This document shows positions 49,552 through 63,958 of a DNA stretch of 64,000 nt, in pieces. The stretch is taken from positions 248,134 through 312,133 of the forward strand of contig JAYKAV010003364.1 of the NCBI GenBank assembly GCA_035582835.1, given 5' to 3'. Position numbers and translations under genes: made by a program. The first letter of the stretch is position 1. Each line of letters begins with the position of its first letter. The notes under the pieces are model-generated. The model did not search any database. It was not told where the DNA came from and saw only the letters and a list, made by a program, of their open reading frames with translations. The DNA is from Phoebastria nigripes (Eukaryota > Chordata > Aves > Procellariiformes > Diomedeidae).

Positions 49552-52500
49552 TGCTTCTGTCTTTGTTATATATATGACAGAAACATTTTTTCTTTTTGTC
49601 TTCTAGATATATTTTCAAGATTCAAGAAATTACTCTACTGACGATCAAAGCTTTGTCTGTCTGCTCAGCAGATAGGCCTTATCCGTTAAGAAAAATGTAT
49701 ACCACTTAAATGAACCATTATAAAAATGCCAGTTAACAAGGTATTTTAATATGGTAATTAAAACTCTTTTAATGACTGTAGGAAGAGATGGCTACAAAAT
49801 ACATACATTAGCAGGGAAAAGTACTTATTTTCCACATTTTTGTGCATTAAATTTTGTCTTACAATGCTAAAAGAAAATAGCTTAGCAGCTTCAGTTTAGT
49901 GCACCTCTTAGAAAAATCTTAACTGAAATGCATTTTCATTGGAATATAATTTCCTGCCAATGTCAGATCTCATACAAAATAGATCTGTATAGACTAACAA
50001 ATTCAGAAATTGGTTTTAGGTTGGGACATTGTGAACTCAGCCACTTTTCCTTTCCAGATCCTGGAAGTGACTTTGCCATTCATACGNGTTGTTTCAATTC
50101 AGAGGCATTAACGTTTACTCTTTCTATGATCCAAAATGGAAATTTTGTGCATTATTTTCAAAATTGCTTTGTTAAATGTGTACTGTATTTTTATTTTATT
50201 TTAAGTGTCCTGGGACATAAGTTGTTGATTTTTAGTAAAAAAATAGCCATATGTTATGCCCTTATTATGTTTGGATAAAATGGAAATGCGCACCTCAGCT
50301 GAGGCAGTGCTCGTGCTGTAAGTTGCTCTCTCTTACATGGTATTTGCTCTGGTGTCTGGTGAATTGGTATGTCTTCAAATGAAGAAAGAGGCGTCATGTA
50401 CTGTCATATCCCCTTTTAGACTGGCTTCAAAGATTTTATGCCTGGTATGCTACATAAGAAGCAGCCACCATTTGAATGTAAGCAGTGCTGATCCAATAAC
50501 TAGAATGGTACATTTCAGTCTTAATTGGAGAAACTACACAGCACATGTTTAACTTATACCTAATTAAACAGAAATTCAATTCCTGGGGTGAGAAAATTAT
50601 GTAAATTTACTGGATAGGACAAATAATATAAGGATTATAACCTCTTCAGTAGCATGATCTAGTATAGCAGATGCATTACCGATTCACATTACATACATAT
50701 AACCGAGCAAGTAAAACATTTAAAATGAGATGTAATCTTAATACCCTTAGGTTTATGATCAATATATCAATTATCATTATCTAAAATATTATTTTCTCTT
50801 ACTATAAACTCCAAAGTTTATCCACAAATTATTTTAATAACTATCACGAATAAGCCTTAATTAGCATTTTAACATCAAGTTATTACAAATTTGTTTGTAT
50901 TTTTACCAAGTGTTAAGAAGTGATTGCAATCAATTTTTTATCTAAGATGGCTACTGAGAAAAAAATACAGTCTTATCCTTTTGGGGGGTTTATTTCATTA
51001 ACTGGAATCATTGAGCTAATTACGGTAACTTTTGGAACATACTTTCTTTCAACCTGGGAGGTTTCCATCATTTTAAAGGGAAATAAACTCCCTTTGGGCG
51101 TTAAACTGTATTTGCTTTGATGTAAATGTGTTTACAAAGGAAATAAAAGACACTTTCTAGCCTCTGTTGCNCTATAACATCATATAACATTTTGCCTGCC
51201 GTGTTTTGAAATATATGTATAAGTACCGATCATGCTATTTTTTATGAATATTTGACAAGCAATCTTTAAATGAAAATGGTAAATGGTATAAATAATAGCA
51301 TGTAAAATAAGGCTTTTTGGTAAAAGCCTTTTATCAAAAGGGAGGGAGACCACTGAGATTATCTTTTGCAAAACTATAAAAAAGCCCAAATTTTTTCTAT
51401 TATATTTATTCAGTAGTTCTATTTCAAGTAAGAGTACTTGTGAAAATTCAAGCAGGTTTTACTATGGACAATTCAGAGAAAAATAATATTTGGGGAATAT
51501 GTTACCAAAAGACATAAACACTGTTGTAAAAGCAGGGGGTTTTCCCCTATATTTCAAGTAAAAAAGATTTTATTCTAAAACAACCCTATGAATCATTATA
51601 TTACAGAGAATATCTTATTTTAAAGGCACTGTAGAGCATCCATTTATTTAACATTAATGGATTCTTTTATCTTTAGAAGCTATTTTGGTTATTGCAAATT
51701 CATGATTTCTCTTAATGGTGAAAAAATTACAAATACTTAAATATTCACAGATAGCATAAACCTCTCAAGTGGTACACTTGGAAACATTTTTTATGTATAT
51801 TTAGATAACTAGTAATAATATCTTAATATCAGTGCTNGGCAAACAATAAAATATTTTATATTCCGATATGTAGAATAGTGGCCGCATTACAACTGATCAT
51901 GAGTTTAAAGAAGCCGTTTGAGTATAAAGTATTTATCTTAATTATGGAGTTAATTAGGTATTTAGAAATGTGTAAGTAGTTCAATACCAAAGCAAAAAGA
52001 ACAGAAGACAACGATCTAAAAATTGTTAAGAAAAAAAAAGGGCTTCCTGAATGACTATGTACAGTTTATAACTTGTTTTATAAATTAAGTTCAAAAAGAC
52101 TATTTTCAGACCACGTAAACTTTTTAAACTTACAAAACTTTTCTTGAATTCTGACAAAAATTAGAAAGTTGCCTCAGTAAATATGCTTAAAATGGTAATA
52201 AATCAAACCATAAATATTAAAGATGTTTCTACGGTTCCATCCCCAAAAGCAAAAGGAATACTAATGGTTGGCCTATTCACCAGCTAAGTATGCTTGTAAT
52301 ACCATATCACAGAAGTACTGAGCCAATGAAAGCATTACAGCTGCTCATGCCTGAGCCTAAGATTATAGAATGACCTCCCCCCCTGAAAAAAATCCTCTGC
52401 AAAACTGACAAATCAGGAGAAGACTCTACAGTACCTGCGCACAGTATGTCTGCACCCTTCCTTTCAGCTCAGCCACTGCAGGCTCACATCTAAGTGGCAG

Positions 52501-53738
52501 CAAGACACCAGCAATGTTTCACTCAACATTTCTCTGCACTAGTCTTCTCTTCAAAGGTGTGAATGAGCAAGAGGGCTGAGGTAATCTCAGGTATTTATTA
52601 TTCAGGAACACTGATTGTTTACAACATATTATAAACAAGCAAAGATGTTTCGGATATTAGAACTGCTTACAACTTTATCAGTGCTGCTGAGGAGGTGCAA
52701 AAAGGGTGTTTAGGTACTTTCATCCCAGACAACAAATTCTCTAGATCATACCCCACNCTTTCACTTTCTTTATTGCATTTGCCATTTCCTATTTTTTTTT
52801 TATAGTTTGCTCCTTTCAAAACTAATCTAAGGCAATTTCTTATTGGCCCTCAGGAAGTATGTATTAAACAAGTGTTTATGTTTTCATTTATTTATTTTTT
52901 GTTGGTCTGCTTTGTTGAGTTTGGTGAGGAGAGAGGCGTAGTGGTGGTTTTCTGGACTAAACCTGTGTCATTTTATGCAAAACCGATATCCTTCCCACCT
53001 AATAACCCTATCACCATACACAGTAACAGAATCTCAAGGGCTCAATGGCAGTAACCTCCAAATATGTTCCAAACCTTTCTAAGAATTGTATTAAGAATCA
53101 TACCAAAGTTATACAACAGCAAATTATAAATACTGCAGGAAAGCACATAACTAGCATAATTCATTACATGAGGTCAATATTTTCAAAATTAAAATGTGTT
53201 TAATGTTCAGCATTATTACCTTATAGATTCAGCATTAGCTTTCTTCATACTGAAAAACTAAGTTTCAGATTTCACTTTCCAACAGTTACAAAATCACCTG
53301 GTCTACAGCATCCACTGGTGAAACAAAAATGATTAAAGCATAGCTAAAGAAATGGGATTTCATTTATTCTTATAATAAATTTAACGGAAAATTTAAATTC
53401 CGTTATGATTAGAAAGTTAAGACAATAATTGTGTCTTAAAATACAGTGTCAAATTACAAATCTTTCAGTTATGTTATGCTAGCAAGGAGACATAAATTAA
53501 CCTTGGTAAACAGAAAGAAATTGTTGAACTTAATTACATTTTAAGGCTATTTTCTATTCAATAATTGCTTGTTGCAAATATACACCTTTAATGACTTCTT
53601 TTAATTAACTGGTCTAAATACTTTATTTGGTTACAGCAGACTTGATAAGATTGCTCACTAGCCCACCTATACATTTTCTAGGTTATTCATTATAAACTAA
53701 AGAGAATTCTCCAACCATTAAACAAAGCCCTTTTGCCC

Positions 53739-53752
53739 ATGAATAATTTGCA
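53739..53752 (+). promoter_or_regulatory. Possible POU-homeodomain site
   Basis: ATGAATAATTTGCA fits the bipartite POU III / octamer-like layout (an ATGAAT half followed by ATTTGCA). A single motif of this length is expected by chance in AT-rich DNA. It is listed because it sits about 250 bases from a strong hairpin in an unusually repeat-free block. Confidence 0.2.
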
Positions 53753-53997
53753 CTAAATTGTCTAAGGCATAAGAAGACAAGATACATTGATTTTGGAGAA
53801 TAATAGTCTTTAAATTTAATTTACTTACAAAGGAGATACTTGACTCAATGTATTATTGCCTTTAAAGATGATATATCCATGTTGATAAAGAAACATGCAG
53901 TTAGGTGAAGAAACCAGCATTTATTCCTTGTGTTTCCTATTGCTCTCTTTTTTTCTTCTTTTATTGGAAGTCATTACAGCTATTTTGCTTGTCTTCA

Positions 53998-54035
53998 ATT
54001 AGATTGTTCCCTAAGACAGGGAACGTTAATCTAAT
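53998..54035. other. Interrupted inverted repeat / hairpin
   Basis: ATTAGATTGTTCCCT (53998-54012) is followed by a 5-base loop AAGAC and then AGGGAAC (54018-54024), a 3-base bulge GTT, and AATCTAAT (54028-54035). The 15-base left arm pairs fully with the right arm apart from the bulge. It could be an RNA hairpin, a paired homeodomain-type binding site (two TAATCT/AGATTA halves), or chance. No known small RNA is recognised. Confidence 0.6.
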
Positions 54036-55389
54036 GTGAATAAAATACTGAGAGTCATCCTTTGTGTGGCTGAAGGACACTACTGATAAGATTTGCCCTG
54101 CCTATTTCCTGATTCTTCAGGACCATGCATGTTAGTAATGTCAGAGCAAATCCTTTAAAAAAAAACTGCCTGTAATAGATTTGACAATGTATCCATTACC
54201 TCTTTGCAACTTAGTGTTCAGTGTTCTTATTTTTTTCTGCAGCAGCACAAAACATGAATACTCCAATGTTTTGTTCAGATTTCAAAAAGGAATCCTTCAA
54301 ACAGGTTCAGTGAATTTCATGTAACTTGCAGGAGGTAGTATCGCTATTGGAAAAGACCAATGTGTTAGCAGCTGCTGTAGACAGCATATAAGGAAGAGTT
54401 TTATGAGCTCTTTCTAGATAACAGAAGAGTCAAATCTACATCCTGAGAAACTGCATTACATTGTGCTCTATTGCCACAGCTCACACAGGAGGATCCTATA
54501 GGAGGCAGTTTTTCACAGGGATGCTGATTTTTTGTAATAAAAGCTTGTAACTGTACCTTTGTTAACCTGTTGCTGATGAGGGTACGTAAAATCTCTTGTG
54601 CTGAACAAATTGTGTATCGTGGTGGTTAATTGAATTAGTATTTCTAGTCTAGTTTACTTTCAATACCTCAGTAAAGTCCATAGCTGGAATATTATTTTTA
54701 CTTATTTTATTAATTATGTCCCAATATAGCTAATGTTGAACAAGGGTCTAGGACTTGGTCCCCTGAAAAGAATGAGGTCTTCAGCTCCTTCATTAGTGTA
54801 AAACAGCAAGGTTTGCTAATTCAAATATGGTAAAATTAACTTCATAAATGTGTATTGCACTGGGTCTGGATCCATCACATGGATCTTGTCCGAAATATTT
54901 GTGTTAACGTTTTTCTCCTATCTGTTCCAACTTCCAAGTTTTCTTCATCTTAAATTTCTGCAGAGGTCAGACTGTACTTGCTATACCGCAAAATATATAT
55001 CGCAAAAAACCTGAGGTAGGAAATATCAGAATTTTCCCAGCAAAATGTACTGATATTTCTTGTGCCACATAATCACCTAAAGAACTCCCCTGCAAAATAT
55101 GTAAGGGATGTCAGAAAATTAGTGTTCAGTTCACATTAAGATTTTCCACTTAAGAATGCCATCTTCAAAAGTTATATCTATATCTCATCTTAGAAGAAAA
55201 AGCAATAAACATGACAATAACCTCAAAAATGAGAGGACAATAGCTTAAAGTCATGAACTTATATATTTACCCTGACCAACCAAATGGGCTCTTTGTACTG
55301 TTACCTATAGAAACAAACTGCAAAAAAAGTTTGGCCAAAAATAGGTAAAAATAAGAAAAGATGCTCTTACATAAAGTTAAAAAAAAATC

Positions 55390-55485
55390 CTATAATCTGA
55401 GCCAAATATCAGGAGAGATGCTCTAAAACAACCAAGCCAAGATCTAACCCAGACACAATGCTCCGCTAACCACTGCTATCTGTAT
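55390..55485 (-). repeat. Weak MIR-like remnant
   Basis: ATCTAACCCAGACACAATGCTC at about 55442-55463 followed by CTAACCACTGC resembles the complement of a MIR head, but the core block is not visible. Low confidence. Confidence 0.25.
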
Positions 55486-57257
55486 TTACTTGTCACAGCA
55501 GTATCACTGGTTTGTTATCAGAATTGCTTCAGGGCACTATATACCAGCTCAACCTGATTATTGCCAAAGCTTGATTTTTCTTTCTTTGAAATTAACAAAA
55601 ATTAATTACAAAATACCCATGGATTTAGAAAGACAAGAAGTGGGCATTTCACTGTTAGTTGATACAAGATCATAGTTAGTCCTTCCTTCAAAGGAAGTAG
55701 AATTCATACAGCAGGTACCCAAAGTGCTCGTTATTTTGTGGGGTGGGTGTTCCAAGAAGGCGGCTCATGCCCACTGCTCAACTGGGGACAGCTTCCTGAT
55801 TTCCATTTCTATTCTGTCTTCAGATATATACAACCCAATCACCAATGCCTGTATGTCTGTTTTGCCACTCTGTAGAAAAATACCAGGAAACATTGATACT
55901 GATACCATAAATCTATTGAAAAACAAGTTTAATTTCCTGTCTTTAAAAAGTCACTAAATTTAGTGTTTATTACATGCAATCTCTCCTGTGCAAAAATAAA
56001 CGAACTCCAAAATTCAAATCCCGTGGTATTAATTGATGCTTGTGTTTACTGCAACTAATTGTGCATAATTGTAGTCTTTACAGATCACTGATAAGCAAAA
56101 GAAAAAAAATTAAAACACAGACAACATTCTTTTAACCTTAAAATGAAGTTTATCATTGCTTGAAGTATTTGTGTGATCTTAAAGCCGCAACTGACAACAA
56201 TTACTTAAAAACAAGCAAATAAAAATTGCAAGCGAGCAGGAGATGGCAAAACGTTTTCACAAAGCACTGTTTAAAGACTTGAAAGTTCAAAAGCAAAACA
56301 AAATTGTAGTGAAAACGGCTAAGAGTAAATACACCTAAGGTAAATAAAAAATAAAACCTAAGGTAAATACATAAAATCAGCTTAGTTTTACGGTAAAGAT
56401 TAAAAAATAAAACCAGCAACAAATAGAAGAACTTATGTTGGAAAAAGGTATAGAGGGAAATAAATCATCTTTAGGAAAAATTTTGGAGCAAAAGAGCTAC
56501 TAGAAAATATAATAAATAATGGACAAAATCAGCAATACTTTTAAAGTAACAAATGTTGAACTGCTTGTTTTTAATTTCATGTTGAAACGATAACACAATC
56601 TAGAAAAAAACAACATCTTTTTGCAGTCACGCATTTTTAATGCCAATTCTTGTCTTAATCGTCCCTTTGAAGTAATCTTTTCACCCTCTGCTTGCAAAGA
56701 AGTGTTACCAGATTTCTAATAATCTATCCCTAAACCATCTTTATTTTTGCAGTAGAGAAACTGGAAATGAATACAACATCATGTCTACATGCCATGAGTG
56801 CATGATAGAATTATAACACTAATTGTTATTTTCTATGCTATTTTTTAAAGCATTCTGATGTTCTCATATATTTATTTTGATTTATGTTATATCATCACCA
56901 TACAACAAGGAGAACTTTTTACTGAACTGAGTACAATGATTGCCTTATCTGTTTGTTGGGGGGGGGTTTCCCTCAGTGGCCCGAAGCTATTTTTGTAATA
57001 CAAAAACTTGTACGAGAAGATGAAATTATTGTTGCTGTTGGGTATTTTCATGCATTTATCAAAAACAAATTGACTATTTTTTCAGTTAACATTCCAGTTA
57101 TGTTTGTCAGCGATTCTTCTAACACTACTCAAAATTCCTTCATTTCATTTATCTAAAATTTTGTCACATTTTCTATTCATTACATTCCAGATCTTGAAAA
57201 ATATATTGAATGACATCAAATTTTAAATATTGGGTCATCTTCCATCATCCTTGTGCC

Positions 57258-57291
<34 letters not shown>

Positions 57292-60200
57292 CAAACCAAA
57301 AAAACACAACCCACATTTTTTTGTTACTTCACTTTGTGTATTGCAGTAGTTTCTTAGCTCTTAAACATACATTGCCTCTTATTTAAAAAATACAGGCCTG
57401 ATCTCACACCTACATAATTTAATGCCTATTGATGTCAAAGTGACATATTCACAATACAGAACATTTAAAACAGCCTTTGAAGGATAAGAAGCTAAGTTTC
57501 CGTAATAGCCTTTTGTGAAGAATTTTGCCAGAGAGTCTTTCATCCATATGAATTACTATTAATACCTTTGAATACACCAATTAACTTTTCTGTTAATGTA
57601 ATCACAATATTGTAGTATGTTGGGGGTACTTTTTCACTTTTAGATAGGAATATTGATTCATTCCTATAAAATTGTTGTAGATCAATTTCAACCAATCTTC
57701 TTTTACCAGTAAGTAATTCTATGCCTCGTTTAGGGATAAATAGCCTGAAGTTACCCAAGCGCCAAGCATGGCAATTAATTGGAAATATTCATTATATAGC
57801 CATTTTCTTTAGATCTGAGTGAAGTCTTTTATTCTGATATAAAGTTTTGAAAAGTCTGGTTGGAAGGGTGGCCTTTTTGCATAGACAAGACTTAGCTGTG
57901 TGAGCTCTGCAGCGTGTGATAGTGGTAACATACACATCTGGGTGCAAAGAAGGAATTTTCATAGTATTGAATAAGAGCTTTACAGTCTGCATTTACGTTT
58001 ACATAAGAGCAAGCATTTTGCTTGTTTTTATGGTTTTGTTTAGGTGTTTCACCTGTTCCAAATACACATTCACTTTGATACGGTCAGATAGACAATTACT
58101 GATCCAGACCAAGGACACAGTTTGCTAGCCAATTTAGCAGCCAGCTGCCACTGAAAGAAAATGTCATCCAAAAATCTACAGAAAGATATTTTGAAAAAAA
58201 AAACCATGAAATATTTTCTCCTGGTTTACTATCTTGACAGCAGGCTCTGAAGCCTGATGCTGTTGGAGCACAGGGAGGGGTACAATTGCATGGCCAGAGG
58301 TGAGGAGTGAAGAGCAGGATCACTCCTTCTGGCAGCTGTTAGCCACTAGCTTAGCTGTGACATCAAACAGCACCATAAGTTAATTCCAATAATGAATCAT
58401 TTTGCCTTTCAGATTGATTTTCTATTGCTTCCATCTGGAAAATCTTTTATTTTATGCAAAACAGGTGTTAAATGCTACCAAATTTAATCATACTTGTACT
58501 GTTACACTCACTATGAAATGGAATAAGCACCTATACAGGATGCAAGGAAGTGGAGATTTAAATTCAGACATAAATGTATGTGAACAGAACGTATCTTGCA
58601 TTCATGTCTGCAGCTCATCTTTACAAAATGTCAAATTATTTCAAATGTGCCAAAGATAAATTAATTTTTTCACTCATATGAAAAGCTCTTTTAAAATAAA
58701 GCTCTTTTTAAAAAATGCAAGCATTTCTTAAATATTTACTGCAACATACTGTCATATTCAGGAGTCCCAACTTTTTCTGCTATTATCTGACTCTTGATAT
58801 TGACTATTGCTTCAGTACTGCCTTGCTGCAATTATTATGGATGACAGCTGTGTAAGGATTGTTTAGACTGAAGGCATTGAACTAGACACGTCCATTGTTT
58901 TGATATGTTACCTTGGAGGAAAAAGAGACATACATTGCTTTCTCACTGAAATTGCGAACTATTGCACTAAATATTTCATTAACATTGCGACCTCATTTGT
59001 TGTATTTGATTGCAGATTCTTTTGTCTCATATTTCCTCCAACAGTTATATTCCATATCAGAGGAATGAAATAAAAGTGAGCCAAAAAAGGAGTTGAGGAA
59101 TTAAATGATAGAAAGGAATAGCTAAATGTTAGTGTTAAACTACTAAAGGCTTAGAAAAGTTATGTTAAGTTCTTTTTTCTGTTGACATTTTCTGATCAAA
59201 TGATTATTTGTTTTCCTCTGAAACNGAACTTTTCTTCATTCACTGAGCTGACAACTGACTGCTGCAGCTCCCACTTGTGCAGCTTATATAACTGGTCGAG
59301 TCCCACATTTACATCCAAAGAACTTTAGGTTCATCTTTCTTTGGTGATATCAGAATTCAGTTAGGACACACTGTTGAGCTTATGACTCTCTAAAATATTT
59401 TTCCAAAGAATTTCTTTGAATATGCTTTTTTATGTTCTTGTTTATTTTATTTTCTTTACTTTATTTGGATATCTTTGTAAACTAAGATAGCACAAATATG
59501 CACTACAATAGCAAATTAAAAGGAAATAGTGCAGAACATATTAAAGAACGCTTTTCTCTAATTTATATCAGAAGTCCACATCTAAGGCTTATATTCCATT
59601 CCAAACAAAATATTGTACCGGCAATATGGCTGAATGACACTCCTAAAAAAAAAATGAATATTTTAAAAGAAAGGAAAAAAAAACCTACAGATATTATTCA
59701 GTGCAACATTGTGAATTGCAAATACATTTGAAAAAATAAAACCATGATTTTGGTTACCTGTAATTTGCAAATTAAATAAAATGTGGAAGTTGTGAAACAG
59801 AAAAATTGTATANGTTGTTGTCTCAGCTCTGATTGTAATTTGGCATAAAAATAGATTAAAAATGTATTGTCTGTAATAAAAAGTCATAATTCCATACTGT
59901 GTTTGCTTCAGGGTCTCTTCTTCTGCAATGTAAGTCTTGTTTGTCAGTTCCACACAAATATGCTGTGCTATAAGATGTAGTTACCATCATAAGATGACAG
60001 ATACAGTGATGGAGATGAACCTACGCACTTAGAAACAAAAAGCATGGAAATGCCAGGAATTATACATGTGAATTGGTATCTCTAATTAGACATACAGAAA
60101 GACAGAAAACTGCTGCATACAAGCACAAAGTTCAAGCTATAGGAGATGTTTGGTACTGATATGTGAGAACTATCAGAAAATTTTGCAATAGCCTTCTTCT

Positions 60201-63200
60201 GCCACCTCTTTACAAAAGAGGAGCTGCTCTTGCTGTGATGTACCCATTTGCACAGGCATAACCACCAATTCTATATAGTCAGTCCAATCTCATTTAAACC
60301 AAACAGATGACATTTAGATCTGCAAGACAGAGCTCTAGCGTCTAACAAATTTACTTTAAGGACACATTTAGCCCTTGTTTTCGGAAAGTCCCCAAGCAAC
60401 ATGATGCTATTTTCAGTATATTTTCAAACACTGGTACAAAGTTTGTTGATTTTCATGTTCCATGTAGCATATAATAAAGGATGTTTCTCAAAAGAGACTT
60501 GCCTCTCTAGTATTTGAGCTGTTATCTGTCATAACAAGGCTGAAATACAAGTCTGGAAAAGCTGGATATGACACACACTTCTCTCCCAGCATTACACAAA
60601 AACCACTCAAGGTTCATACATACCCATCTGTGGTTGATTCCAGACCAGATGCCCTGATTCTTCTTGGGTGTATTGCTATAGTTTTTCCCACATGCAGTTG
60701 CTCAGAAGTTCNTTATATAAAGTGAATGGAAGCAGTAGTAGTGACTAGATCAAATTTTAGTATAACCACTGAAATGCAAAATGCATTTCCACTTGCATAA
60801 CGTTGTCTAAAGACACAGACACATCTGAGAACAGAATTAAACTCTGAAAAAGAACTGGAGAAGAGATGGAGTTAATCCTCAGTTATCTTCTTATAATAAC
60901 TGTTAGGGGAAATGATTTTCCAGAACATTTATATGAGAAAAGTGTGAAAGAACATTATAAATGTCTAAAATCTTACAGATTATAGCATTCTATGGCAGAT
61001 ACACTGTACCTAGCAGCAATTATTTTGGACTGTGAATTAGTTTGTATGATGAACCCAGTCAAGAAAGTGTGTTATTTTTATAGATCTTAAAAAAAAAAAA
61101 AAAGAAAAAAAGCAGACCATATTTACAGTGTGGGATGCTATATTCTGTAAACCAGGTACTTCGAAAATGGGTTAGATTTTAAAAGGGATGATAACTAGTT
61201 CAATACAATTTTACAACTTAAAAAATTACAATAAAAAATGGTTAGTAAAAAAAAAGCGCTATTACAATCTTTTAATGCATAAACAGTTGAATGGTGAGGA
61301 GAACTATTCCAGCAATTTTATCTTCATAAATAATGGTGGTTAAGGTGACAATGAAAGATTATGTCCAGTTGTGCCTGCCCAGATTTCAAAATGGCCATTG
61401 AAAACAAGGGATACATGTCACACAAATGACAAGTGAAAAAAAATGCCTTACATATATTAGAAAGCTGTCTCACNCATTTATGTGATGACAATATTGAAAG
61501 ACTGGTGATTGGTCATAAATACGTCCTCAGGGAAAATGATAGATAACAATGAGCTTTTTACTCTAGTGAAGAGTCATGCTAAGAAGCTGTGGTTGGATAC
61601 TAGAGTTAGGCACATTTAGATAAGGATTTAGGCATATACAATTGATGGTGAAATAGTTATGCATTGGAACAAGCTACTGTGCAAAATCATGGATTTTCCC
61701 TGTCATGATGATTTCCAGTCAAGTCTAAAAGCCCTTCTGGAAAACCTGGTTTTGCTGTGTACAAGTTATTGAACCTAATATTGGGGTAATTACATAAAAA
61801 CGGATGGCTTTATCATGCAGAATGTCACATTAAATCATCCAATAAATCTATATAGCCTTCATTTTTATGAATTCAAAACAAAAAGAACAAAAGGACCAAA
61901 CAATGCTGTATCAGGGAATACTGTCATTGACACTGAGAAAGCAGTGCTATCCAGTTACATTATTATTAAAATTCTTTCTTTGGCTAATTGCTTTCTCTAT
62001 CAGAGTAAGATAAGCGAAAGTCCAGTTGCAAAGAAACAGCAGCCTTGAACATGGAGGTGGTACTTGAATTTCTTCTGTGGTTTTTTGAGTTTTTTTTTCT
62101 TTTGTAGTCAGATTTCCTAAAGGAATAGAGATTTCTAAAATGAAAATGAATACACCAAATCACTGAAAGAAGTGAGACAACTTAAAAGAAGGTCAGGATA
62201 GGCCCAGGCTGAAGCTAGGAAGCAGCTATGGGCAAGTCTTGTATACTCAAGGGGTATAAAAGGTGGCGAAAGCAATAATTTAAGATACTCTGAGCTTCCT
62301 GGTTTTTCACGGATGGACGGGAAAGAATTAGATATGTGCATGTTTACATGGTTACATTACATGCTTATGTGCTACTTTATAAACAGTTTTAGCACCTATT
62401 GCCCTTACATTTATTCTTTGCTTAAGTAACACTGGGCTTGTACTTTATGTATCTCCTTTGATAAGCCAGCTTCAATTGTGAACGCTGCAAAATAGTTAAT
62501 GCCCCCACATATGATAGCCATAGTTATCATCNGCGGCAATAACAACACCAAGATACACTGGAACAAGGAAAAAGATTTGAGGAAAAGTAGAAAACATGAC
62601 TGAGATGGAGAGGGCTTTTACATTAGGCAAAGACAGAGAAAAGTATGATTTCATAAATATATGGATATCAGAACAAAGAAAAGAAACACTATAAGGAATA
62701 AAGTAAATAAACATTTAAAATGCTATGTAAGGTAGTACACTGTATACATTGTATATATTATTTCTAATAGGAAATTAGGAAATAAAATTTTAAAAATAAT
62801 TAAGTTCCTCCTGAAATTAGTTCAAAAAGAAAAGCAAGAGGAAAAAAAACCCTCACAGATAGATGTTTTAATTAGTCTATAAAGGCATTTACTTAATTGC
62901 TTTCAATATAGTTAGTAAAATTCAATATCCCACTTATGAATTCTGGTAAAATCATGTCACGTTTTGGACTTTTTTTATATTACGTCCTGCACTGTTCAGC
63001 TTAAAACAAAAGGTGCAACTGTCAAGTTACATTTCCTAGTTTAAATTTATCTTNGTTTGATTTGGGCAAGACGGTAGTACAAACTAATGCAAGAAAAAGA
63101 GATTAAAACTAGAACTACTATCTCCCTATCTCTGTATTACATCTGAAATCATATTCTTTAGTAACTTGCTCAAACAGGTCTAATCCAGCTCTATGTGGTT

Positions 63201-63958
63201 GTTTCAGGCAGGCTATGTATTTGCCACAGNCTAAAATAACTGATGTTCTTGTGAAAACTTCTGCCTTCTAAACCAGTATTTCTCTTTCTGCATTCTAACA
63301 CTTTTTAGAGAATCGGAGGTTGCTCATATTACTTCTTTTAATAAAGGGGATATAACAGCTAACTAAAAAAGTATACTTCAGTCCTCTATTGAAAGTATGA
63401 CTGTTACAATCTCCTCTGACAGCATGTATCATAACTCTGCTAAACCCCTGTATGATTTACATTGAGTTTCTAGCATTAAACTTGCCATTGGCTTCATTTC
63501 TAATCCTATATTTTTGCCAGTCACCACAATTTAAATTGATCAGTTAGATCTTCTTTTTTATGGGAGCAGGATAGGAAGGTTAATGACACATGGAGTTTTA
63601 TTCTTTCAGATATTAGGCTAGGTACCAAGCCTGAATTCTGAAAGCTCATAAGTGTATGCTTAATCCACTCCTATGCAGAACATTAAGCAAATGCTTNAAG
63701 AGTTGTTCAGAATGGGGATGCTTTCACGTATCAGTGCCTAGGCCATTTATTGTACAGAGGAGGGTGTTATATACAAGGGAAAATCTTAGACATGTCATAT
63801 TGACTCAAAAATACGTTGTGTCTGGAAAGAAGCCTCCCAATGCTCTGCAACCAACAACCTAAAGAAGATGAAGAACTTCTAAAGAGTAAAGAATCCCAAA
63901 TCAGATATTTTTTACTGTTGCTATCAGAAAGGTCCTATGCTACCAAATTATTTATCTG
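55486..63958. other. AT-rich non-coding DNA, no gene seen
   Basis: No exon or mobile element recognised. Open frames are under 100 codons and lack domains. An A29 run at 57263-57291 and an A-rich run near 61089-61111 are the main low-complexity features. Confidence 0.55.
57263..57291. repeat. A29 homopolymer with A/C-rich tail
   Basis: Uninterrupted A29 followed by CAAACCAAAAAAACACAACCC. A poly-A tail of a plus-strand retroposon is possible, but no AATAAA or transcript-like body was recognised to its left. Confidence 0.8.

Larger units (their letters stand above)
38771..55389. other. Long AT-rich non-coding stretch, no gene seen
   Basis: More than 16 kb without a recognisable exon or young mobile element. 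The longest open frames, minus 47488-47889 (133 codons), plus 46885-47259 (124) and plus 49928-50278 (116), show no domains and have no family resemblance I can name. AT-rich tracts, a hairpin and a POU-type motif are listed separately. Confidence 0.55.
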
